From Diospyros lotus (lineage: Eukaryota > Streptophyta > Magnoliopsida > Ericales > Ebenaceae): a DNA stretch of 64,000 nucleotides. The notes below the pieces were generated by a model. It had not been told where the DNA came from and did no database searches. It saw only the letters and a list, made by a program, of their open reading frames with translations. A program made the translations under genes and the position numbers. The stretch spans positions 31,467,310 to 31,531,309 of the forward strand of contig NC_068352.1 in assembly GCF_014633365.1 (NCBI RefSeq), in the 5' to 3' direction. Each line of letters starts with the position of its first letter. Positions within the stretch are counted from its first letter, which is position 1. Below are positions 56,017-64,000 of this stretch, in pieces.

Positions 56017-56682
56017 TTGAATTTGGAGGATCTCAATTTGAAGAGTCTTGGAATTGTTTCAGGGCGTTCAATTTGAAGTTTGAGAGCTAAAACCACTGTG
56101 ACCTCATTGCTTTCGAAAGAATTAAATTTTCACATAATTTTTGGAAAATGCTAAATATTTAATTGTTAAGAATTATATGATTACACAACTAATAATATTA
56201 TAAATACCATCAATGATATTGATTACAAATTTTATTTTCCTATAATTTGTAAATTTAATAATACTAATAAGGTGGTAATTGATATTTTTACTTACTATTT
56301 ACAAAAATAATAATATCGTTTAGATTTTTATACTTTAATATTATTAGTAAATTTTAATATTCATTTTTACCATTTATAATAATAAAAATTTCGATCCTGG
56401 ATACCCTGAAAGATCTTTTTATTTAAATGCATTTTTTAAATCTTTATTTTATGTTAAAAACTTTCTAAAAAAATAAAAGTCAAAGACTTCCACAAATCAA
56501 TTATGATTTGATTACGACAATGACCGAATCAAGGATTTGATTGAGTCATAACACTAATTAATTAATCATTTTTCTTCATTGAACAAAGACTTCATCACAT
56601 AGATGAAGCAACCAATTTTATGATTCATTAAAGATCAGATTTTTTGTTGGGTTTCTTTCTGTCGGCTTATTGACTAATCATA

Positions 56683-56722
<40 letters not shown>

Positions 56723-57621
56723 TCTTTTTATTTTTTATTTGTTCGGTTAGTTAACTAGAGAGATGTGAAGTCTTGTGACATTAACTTTAAGTATGATAAG
56801 GCTAAAAATTTTCAATGTCAAATCAAAGACTATATAAGTTCATTTAGAGTTTTGACTTTTTTTTTTTTTTTTGTTCATTATAAACAAATTTATATATTTT
56901 ATTTTTAAATAAAAAAATATTAAATAATAAGTAATATATATAGAATTTGATATGGTAGTGATGTTGTTAGGAAGTTAAGACCTAACACACCAATTGTTGA
57001 ATTCATGTAGAAGAGAACGAGCAAATCAAATAGAATAACACAATTTTCTCTTGAGATTTTACTTGGGATATGATTACATAGTTGATTTAAGAGCAGTTAA
57101 AGATCGCTCGTGGCATACTAAGCGAGATGACAAGTCTAAGTATTCTCTTATGTCTTCATGTTGGTTTTTTGAGAATAGTCCATATGTGTCTTGTGGATAC
57201 GTTTAAGTAGCTTTCTTGATTAGCCTACATGTTTTGTCGGAAATTGATTGATGAATGATTAATAACTATCATCAGTTAGATTTTAGAGTTAAGAGTGAGA
57301 TAATTTATCGATTTTATAAATCCACTATTCGCAAAGTGAATTTCTACTCTTTCATCTTACTTCTACTCTTTCATCACTCATAAATATAGGTAATCCGTCA
57401 TATCATTTTAAAATTGTTTCCAATTTTAATTTAGGATAATATTACAACATTTATTTTGCATTTGATTTGTGACAGTCAATGGAGCTGATCCAAAACCTTC
57501 CTCTTTGCTAGCTTTATCAATGTATTTTGAATCATTAATAATGATTCAAACATGGGTTTTCTATTAATTGTGGATCAAACTATGCTTTAAACATGCATAA
57601 ATTGGTGAAACAAATCACTAT
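56017..57621. other. AT-rich spacer between GSTU3-B and GSTU1-C
   Basis: Counterpart of 28186-29659 with a longer TA array (56690-56720). No gene supported. Confidence 0.4.
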
Positions 57622-57708
57622 AATTGACATCAAACACAATGCACTAAGAAACTGTCAACAATTCAAATGAAACACTGAAAAACAGACAGAGCTAGCTGGG
57701 AGCCCCAC

Positions 57709-57714
57709 TTTATT
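57709..57714 (-). terminator. Poly(A) signal AATAAA, GSTU1-C
   Basis: Minus-strand AATAAA about 110 bases past the stop, conserved in A and B. Confidence 0.5.
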
Positions 57715-57823
57715 ATGAGCCACTCTTCACAACAGCAAGACGACAGAGGGGAGTGAGAAGGGCCAAGACATTCGCACCATTCATAAGTGAGATCATAACC
57801 ATATCTATTCCAAAGCAGATCTT

Positions 57824-59048
57824 CTACTGGCTGGGCATGAGCTTCTCTCTGAGCTCCAAAATGAAGTCAAAGAACTTGTGCTGATCAGGAAGACACTTGG
57901 AAACACTGTCCCTTTCATTGGTGCACCTGTGAGCCCAAGACACAAGTTTTGGGCACTCAGCCACCATGCTGAAGTTGCCAAAATGCTCATACACACTGAA
58001 CCAGCTGTAGAATGGGATCAGTGCCACGTCCACAAAGCCAAAGCTGTCGCCCCCAAAATAAGGCTTCTCCCCCAGCTCTGCTTCAAGAACCTTGAAGCAC
58101 CCAATTAGCTCCTCCTTCGCTGCTGCTTGGGCTTCCCCTGTGGCTAGCCATACCTGCCTCCCCGGACCATACAACTGCAAATCACAAGATGCACAGATTA
58201 GGGTAGAGGTCAGGAAGAAGATGTTAGGTAAACAACTCCCATACCACTCGTTAGGATTGGATTTCGCATATTACAAACATGAATCAAAAAAGAAAAAGGA
58301 ACATAGAAAATTAATGCACTTTGGTTTCAATGTGTATGGGATAAATCCGCTCAATCTGTAGTTTTGTATAGAGAAACAACAAATACCATCCAATCCTCAT
58401 AACTCCAAATGACTCCTCGCACGCCCTGGGAGCTCTATTTATCTAGTTATGGCCAGACACTGCATCCATAATTCAGGTGCATCATATTCATCTCATAGAT
58501 TATTGGTAACTTGGTGTGGTCAATGAACCCCTAAACTATAGGGGGCCTCTATACCGACAATTCTAAAGGAAACTAGGTCTCCCATGCCCATTCATATCCC
58601 CTAACAAATCAAACAGTGTCCGTCTCAGTCAAACTTGAATTTCAGCAGTCTTAACTAACGAAAGATTATATGACAAGTAAAATGGTGGAGAGATTCAACA
58701 AACACATGGACGTCGTTCCAGGATTCTCACCTTCTTGTCAATGTAATCGGCCCAAAACCTGGCTTTGGCGCTCCGGCTAGGATCGGAATGCAGCAAAGGA
58801 TACCCATTCCTCCAGACTTCATCAATGTACTGAACAATGAGGAGCGACTCGCAGACCGGCCGGCCGTTGTGAATCAGCACGGGCACCAGCTTGTGAACGG
58901 GATTCATCTCGAGGAGAAGGGCGCCCTTGTTGAAGAGGTCCTGCTCCTTGGTCACGTACCCATGAATCCCCTTCTCGGCCAAGGCGATTCTCACCCTCAT
59001 CCCGAAGGGGCTCGGCCAGACGTTCAAGAGAACCAGCTCGTCCGCCAT
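57824..59048 (-). CDS. Tau-class glutathione S-transferase GSTU1-C, intact copy
   Basis: Exon 1 is 58731-59048 (106 codons) and exon 2 is 57824-58174 (116 codons plus stop), 222 residues. The donor is AAG|GTGAGAATCC and the 556-bp intron ends TTTGCAG|TTG, so both splice sites are canonical. Likely catalytic Ser13 in [12 protein letters not shown] at 66-68, [22 protein letters not shown] and C-terminus ELREKLMPSQ. It has neither the 2-bp deletion of copy A nor the acceptor change of copy B. Exon 2 begins LYGPGRQ where A and B have MYGPGRQ. Expected to be the working GSTU1 of the window. Confidence 0.93.
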
Positions 59049-59095
59049 TGACGTAGCTAGCTAGCTGTGTTTGCTTGCTAGTGGGTTCCAGTGAG

Positions 59096-59103
59096 TATTT
59101 ATA
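59096..59103 (-). promoter_or_regulatory. TATA box of GSTU1-C
   Basis: Minus-strand TATAAATA, 48-55 bases upstream of the ATG. Confidence 0.6.
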
Positions 59104-59216
59104 GAAGATATTTGATGGGCCATGGCTCCAACACGGAAACTGCGAAAATTTCCATTCACTGTTACTGGGATATTTTGCCGTTAGATTTTCTTTATTTCTG
59201 GGTTGGCATCGGGATC

Positions 59217-59233
59217 TGTCATTGCGTGCGTCA
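59217..59233 (-). promoter_or_regulatory. as-1/ocs-like element upstream of GSTU1-C
   Basis: Same TGACGCACGCAATGACA as in A and B. Conservation in the more diverged unit 3 strengthens the case for function. Confidence 0.5.
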
Positions 59234-59429
59234 TGTCTCTATATTATCCATTCAAATTTCTTCCCGTTTAATTTGTTGTCTACTACATTGACAATGACAT
59301 TTTTATAGCGAGATTTGACTCTTGAAAAAGTCAAACTTCTTTCAAAAAGAAAAGTCAACTCCTTTTTGCCTGCATTTCACTTCAAACCATAATGGCTGCT
59401 AGTAGTTTGCATACTGGGAATGATATTTT

Positions 59430-60088
59430 GTGTAATGTAAAAGGTGCATGATGTTGTAATTTAAAATCAATAACCACAGCTTTGTCTCAATACGAACGCC
59501 AACAACAAAGGCAAGTAAGTTAGTTCTTCCAATATAATTTTTGATACTCAAGTTAATATAATAAATAAATAATAAATATGTATAAACACCACGAATCTTG
59601 TGATTTAGCTATAGGGATTTTGTGATAAAGGCAAGATAGCTGAGAAAATCAAAGTTATCATCTTCAAAATTCTTGAGCTTAATTATCCTGACTTAGAGGT
59701 GAATTTCTCATACTACATAGACATAGACTCAAATTTGTCGGAGACGAAATGAGTCATAATATTCAAAGTTATCTTCGATATTCACGTGCTCAATTATCTC
59801 GAGTTGGCAAAAAGATTATCGAACTATATGAAAATAACACTGGTCCTGGATTCTTTAAAAAAGAGATGAGGGAAAATATTTAAAGTTTATTTTAATCACT
59901 CTTATGTTCAGTGATCTAAATCTAGTAAAAAGTTATTTGAACCAGACGAAAATAAATACAAAGCTTAGATTCTCCAAGACGAAGATATAAAGTTAGATGT
60001 TGATAGTTATACTTTAAAATTAAGTTGGATGAAAGAACACATGTTATCTCTCTATTATTATTATTTATTGATAAAGACACGTGACAAT
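59430..60088. other. GSTU1-C upstream flank and unassigned DNA
   Basis: Runs through the sites where units 1 and 2 have the foldback element and the 0.8-kb LTR; both are absent here. No gene supported. Confidence 0.4.
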
Positions 60089-60790
60089 ATAAAATTGGTT
60101 AATTTTGTAGGACAACTTCGTAATTTTCATTTGTTTTTTTTTGGGTATTTCCCCATCAGTGTGTTATATAATATGAGATTGGTTGATCTTACAGGACAGT
60201 TTAGTAATTTCCCTTTTTTTGGGTATTACCTGGTCAATGTGTTATATAATACAAAGAGTGTGTTAACTTGCTTGTTAATTTGTAATGAAATGAGTTGGGT
60301 CAAACTTTATTTTCTTTTTCTTTTTTTTTTCTTTTTCTTACTCTCCTCTCTTCTGTATTGCCGACCATGATCATTTGACTCCACAAAAATAAAGAATATA
60401 ATACAAATGAAAATTTTTCTTAACCTTATCACCATCAACAACATGCATGGATTCTCTGGAACAAAAAAGTAATAATAATCAATCAAGACTAAAGCAAGGA
60501 ACCAGGGTTTATTTGTTGACTATAGCTTCAGAAATGTTTTCCAGTTTGAAATCAGAAAAATTGACAAGTTTGGGAATGCTAATGCTCATTTCAGCCGTCT
60601 AGAAAGGGAAAAGAAAACAAGCCTCTACGCCATGAGATGAGATAGGGTCGCTGTTGGAAGGGAGAACCTGAGATATGAGACTGTCATAAGCTAAATAATA
60701 TAATAGTAATTGTACTCTATTATAATTGTAGTTTAATAATATAATAATAATTGTGCTCTATTATAATTGTAGTTTAAGAGGAATGATATG
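60089..60790 (+). repeat. Promoter/leader/small-ORF cassette, single copy, unit 3
   Basis: Only one copy of the block that is duplicated in units 1 and 2, so this is probably closest to the ancestral arrangement. A short AATAATATAATAATAATTGT duplication occurs near 60695-60760. Confidence 0.55.
60447..60602 (+). CDS. Small ORF of unknown function, unit 3
   Basis: 51 codons starting MDSLEQKSNNNQS, containing TRVYLLTIASEMF and KLTSLGMLMLISAV. It corresponds to the ORF at 4847-5062 but stops at a TAG where unit 1 reads Trp (SAVWK). An overlapping upstream ATG (60443) in another frame may reduce its use. Function unknown; the shared peptide core between diverged units is the only support. Confidence 0.25.
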   Translation: MDSLEQKSNNNQSRLKQGTRVYLLTIASEMFSSLKSEKLTSLGMLMLISAV

Positions 60791-60868
60791 TTATTCGCAT
60801 CGGCCAAACACGCAACCGAGAGCAAGAATGTTGGGTTGGGGCCCGTGTCGTGTAACATAAGGTTACTC

Positions 60869-61240
60869 CAGAGCCGACCCAACAAAGTTGGGAGCTCTAG
60901 GCGAAAAGATTTGTTGAGACTTTTGTGTATTATTTTTTTAAAAAAAAATAATATATTTTTTATATAAATATTTTATTATTTTATTAAAAAAAGTTAAAAT
61001 TGAGAAGAGAAAGTGAGTTTTATGAGATTAGAATTTGGGAACACGAGGGCAAGGGTTAAAAATTAAAAAATGATGAAAGGAAATTAAAAATAATTATAAT
61101 ATTTTGTATTTAATTTTTTAATAAAATATTTATTATTAAAAAATAAAAAATATATATTATTAATTTTTAAAATTTGGGACCTTCCAATTTGGGAGGCCTT
61201 ATGCCCTAGCATATATGGCTTTATGGTTGGGCTGGCTCTG
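60869..61240. mobile_element. hAT MITE specific to unit 3
   Basis: 372 bp with inverted ends CAGAGCCGACCCAAC and CAGAGCCAGCCCAAC and an AT-rich core. The flanking 8-mers GGTTACTC and GATTGCCC agree at five positions, consistent with a decayed 8-bp duplication. Absent from units 1 and 2. Its ends resemble those of the hAT element in GSTU3-A. Confidence 0.7.
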
Positions 61241-61891
61241 GATTGCCCGACACGGACAACATATCAATTTCGTGTAGTTTAATTACAGTTATTATTTACA
61301 ATTAAGAATATTTATTTATAGTGAAATAATAATAAAATAGTAAAAATAGTGGTAACCACTCTATAAAACTGTTAGATGGCTTCATATATAAAGTTATAAC
61401 TTACGATGCTGATTTTCATCACTTTAGAATCGAATGAATATTTCAAAATTCTAGTTTGTCCCTCGTTTCTTTATTTTTTCTTATTTTTTGTCTATTTCTC
61501 TATCATTTATTTAGTTTTTCTCCTATTATCCTGTTTGTCTCTCCCTTATTTTTGTTATTCCTCCTTTAATTCCAATTCTATCTTTAAAGGAAACACTAGT
61601 TAGGTCTAAAGTCCTGGCATCATGAAATCAGAGGCATCCTAGGTATAAAAGGCCATCAACCTTAGCTAAATGGGTAATAAGAAATATTCTCTCACATTAG
61701 CTATTCCTTTGTTTCTTTCTTTATCCTAACCCAACCTCACTTCTTATACTTAAGCACTGGAGAGACTTCTTAGAACGCACCAAGGCTCTACATAGGATTC
61801 GGGCCACATTCCTGAAGGTGCGCTCGGCCATATCATCGGGATCATACTAAATTCAAAAAGGCACAGCACAAACCCTATTATTTTTTACATA
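61241..61891. other. TATA-bearing LTR-like segment, unit 3
   Basis: Counterpart of the 5200-5830 region with TATAAAA at 61644-61650. No gene supported. Confidence 0.3.
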
Positions 61892-61894
61892 TAA

Positions 61895-62647
61895 GCGGAG
61901 TTTGGTATAATAGAAATTTTAAAATTTTTAGAAATGTTAGGTTAGGAATATGTATTCTCATATGTTTGGTATAAATTTTTTTATAAAATGAATCCCTAAA
62001 AATAGGATTGTCGGAAATGATTTTTAAGTAACTTTTCCACAAAAAGATTTTCGTGGGGGGTTGAGAATCTAAGTTTTCTATAGACTTGGGAATATTTTTA
62101 ACAAAAAAAAAAAGACTAAACCATCTCTTACCCTTTTATAACCCCATACAAACATATTATATATATTAAATATATTATATATACATATATTTATATATTA
62201 TATATTATATATAAAAATATATATTATAATATATTTATATTATTTATTATAAAATATTATACATATATATTATGTATATATATATTATATATATTATATA
62301 TACACATGCATATATATATATAATGTGTAAACAAATGATATTTTTTTGATTTTCTAGAGATGTTATGGGTCCTAATATTTTATCTAGTAGAAGAAATTTA
62401 TTATTTTTTAATAAAAAATTAAATAAGGGTAATTTTAAAAAAAGAACATGAATTCCCAATAATGTTACATTTAAACTAAACATAGGAATGTAAAATTCTC
62501 AAAAAAGAATACTCAATATTCCTGAGAATGTTTAAAGCTAACCAAACATAGAATTGCATAAATTCTGGGAATTAAATATTTCCAAGAGTATTCCCAAGAA
62601 TCATGAATCCTTGGAATTTAAAAACTTCTCCCGTACCAAACGTCCCT
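61895..62647. mobile_element. PIF/Harbinger-like MITE specific to unit 3
   Basis: 753 bp, flanked by TAA (61892-61894, 62648-62650). The left end is GCGGAGTTTGGTAT and the right end inverted is AGGGACGTTTGGTAC. Unit 1 has the empty site (CATCTAAGTG). Contains a long TA-rich array (62155-62320). TAA target and GTTTGGTA-type ends fit Tourist/Harbinger MITEs. Confidence 0.7.
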
Positions 62648-62785
62648 TAAGTGTATGGCATATGTTATACTCTTTTAGCACAAACAAAAAAAGAACTGCC
62701 ATCTTTTCATACACCCTGTCAGTCTACTCTCAACCTCTGGCAAATATTCAAAATCTATTAACACCTAATTAGTGATCAAAACGCC

Positions 62786-62985
62786 ACAATCTGATGTTGG
62801 AATTCATGAATGATGTTGATGAATATTTTGTAATTCTCTCTATCTTTTTTTTTTTGTGATCTCTTCTCCATTTCTTCTGAATACTCTCATCTTCTTATTG
62901 TTTCTATTCGATATCTCCCTCTAAATTCTCTACTAATCTTTCAAAATTTCCTTTCACACCATAGCTTAACCCTAGGGATGTGGCA
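62786..62985 (+). mobile_element. 3-prime part of the gypsy LTR, unit 3
   Basis: The left half of the LTR and about 0.5 kb before it are deleted relative to units 1 and 2. The break is at AACGCCAC, where a GCCA microhomology exists in the unit 2 sequence (CGCCAAGC and AGCCACGG). LTR end GATGTGGCA, then primer-site relic CCAATATCAAAGTAGC. Confidence 0.6.
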
Positions 62986-63029
62986 ACCAATATCAAAGTA
63001 GCTAGGTGATTCCTAGCCTATCAGTTCAT

Positions 63030-64000
63030 ATATTCAAGTGAGTAGCAAATTCCGAGCAATTAGAATTCTTGACAATTTAGGACAAAAGTGTACACTGATT
63101 AGGATTGGTGAGTTGGAGATCACCTGGGTGAAGACCACGGCTATCTCCTTTGACTTTTCCAGCAAGTTGGTAGCAGACGAACCCAATGATGGCAGAAGGG
63201 ACATGGATGAAACAATTGGAGTCACGGTTGGATGCAATGGAGCTAGGCATTCAACAGAACCAGGAGCAAATAGAAGGGAGATTAGAAACGATGGAGCTTG
63301 GCCTCCGCCAAACCCGAGAAGAACTGAGTCGAGGCCGAGCGGAAACGATGGCAATGGAAAGAAACCAGAGATAAGATTTCTCCTATTTCCAAGAGGAATT
63401 TTTTGGGTTTGGGCAATAGCTAAGCATAGTCTTAACCCTGTTCTCCAGGCTTCTAAAAGCGAGCTTGCCGATGGATTTTTCACTGAGGAACCTAGCTCCA
63501 ATACTCGTAGGGGGCCGATCCGAACGTCACACTCTAGACCAAGCAATGGCAAATGAGCCACCCGAGATAAGGACGAAACCAGTGGCGAAGGGTGCTGAGG
63601 CCCATCAGAATTCAATTCTTATGCCAAGACTCGACATTCTAGTATTCAAAGGAGACAACCCAAGATAGTGGGTTTGCAGGTGTGAATGGTTTTTTTATCA
63701 ATACTGGGTGGTGAAAGAGCATAAGGTAAACATAACAGCAACATACCTTAATGACACTAGGGATATATGGTTTCAAGGGTGGAGTTGGGGAAGAACAATC
63801 TTAAGCTGGCTGGAGTTTGTAAAAGGATTGTGAAACGAAAAATGGTGGGCATTCTAAAAGAATTTAACAAAATAAAGCAAAAAGGATCAGTGGACGAGTA
63901 TCTCATGAGGTTTGAAGAACTTAAGGTGTTGATTGATGTCGCTCACCCCACGCTGGACAAAGCCTACATTGTATCTAGTTTCATCAGTGGGTTAAATGAG
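63030..64000 (+). pseudogene. Ty3/gypsy gag relic, unit 3 (runs off the window)
   Basis: Best-preserved gag copy. Starts MMAEGTWMKQLESRLDAMEL at 63186, then QQNQEQIEGRLETMELGLRQ, the usual N-terminal coiled-coil. Downstream, with frameshifts and stops, are LDILVFKGDNPR, a WVCRCEWFFYQY-like segment, KVNITATYLNDTRDIWFQGW, EFNKIKQKGSVDEYLMRFEE and SFISGLNE, the capsid domain of plant gypsy Gag (Retrotrans_gag). It lacks the nested LTR seen in units 1 and 2. Pol could follow beyond the window. Confidence 0.75.

Larger units (their letters stand above)
57622..64000. repeat. Tandem segmental duplication, unit 3 (partial, runs off the window)
   Basis: Third copy of the left end of the unit, containing GSTU1-C and the flanking DNA down to the gypsy relic. 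It is more diverged. It lacks the foldback element and the 0.8-kb solo LTR, has one cassette copy instead of two, and has its own hAT and Harbinger MITEs. Whether GSTU2 and GSTU3 follow is not visible. Confidence 0.9.

Noticed and set aside
63034..63615. 193-codon minus-strand frame
   Set aside because: It is antisense to the gypsy gag relic, which has recognisable coiled-coil and capsid motifs on the plus strand.

Overview
The window is nuclear DNA of a flowering plant, probably a eudicot. The signs are AT-rich intergenic DNA, two-exon tau-class glutathione S-transferase (GSTU) genes, an Arabidopsis-type LRR receptor-kinase fragment, and many plant transposon relics (hAT, CACTA, Ty3/gypsy LTRs, Harbinger- and Mutator-like MITEs). 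I cannot name the species.

The dominant structure is a tandem segmental duplication. Unit 1 (1-29659) and unit 2 (29660-57621) align along their whole lengths in the same orientation. A third unit starts at 57622 and runs off the window end. Each full unit carries three GSTU genes, all on the minus strand, called here GSTU1, GSTU2 and GSTU3 (working labels only). The window therefore holds seven GSTU loci: GSTU1-A/B/C, GSTU2-A/B and GSTU3-A/B. Each has exon 1 (thioredoxin-like glutathione-binding domain, catalytic Ser) and exon 2 (alpha-helical substrate domain), split by one phase-0 intron directly after a Lys.

The copies have decayed differently. GSTU1-A has a 2-bp deletion that replaces its last 27 residues. 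GSTU1-B has an intact frame but its intron acceptor AG is GG. GSTU1-C looks intact. GSTU2-A and -B both look intact. GSTU3-B is intact, while GSTU3-A has a 3.1-kb hAT transposon inserted exactly at the intron/exon-2 junction, with an 8-bp target duplication. The transposon carries an internally deleted TTF-zinc-finger/hAT transposase.

Layout of a full unit, left to right: GSTU1; a GC-rich foldback element; an 0.8-kb putative solo LTR; two tandem copies of a promoter/leader/small-ORF cassette; an unassigned region with a TATA box; a Ty3/gypsy relic (LTR, primer-binding-site relic, gag) with a solo LTR nested in it; a third cassette copy lacking the ORF; a truncated LRR receptor-kinase pseudogene; GSTU2; AT-rich DNA; a CACTA element filled with palindromic repeats and a tRNA-like segment; unassigned AT-rich DNA with a 50-bp minisatellite; a FAR1-like fragment; a long Del/Tekay-like LTR; a 66-bp tandem repeat; a GGCCCGG-rich hAT MITE; GSTU3; and AT-rich spacer. 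Unit 2 has an extra 1.5-kb solo LTR. Unit 3 lacks the foldback element, the 0.8-kb LTR and one cassette copy, and has its own hAT and Harbinger MITEs. This suggests unit 3 separated first and units 1 and 2 are the younger pair.

Functionally this is a detoxification gene cluster. Tau GSTs conjugate glutathione to electrophiles and herbicides in the cytosol. GSTU1 promoters carry a TATA box, an as-1-like paired TGAC motif and W-box cores, which fits stress or xenobiotic induction. Positions were read by eye. Boundaries backed by target-site duplications are firm; other repeat limits are approximate.
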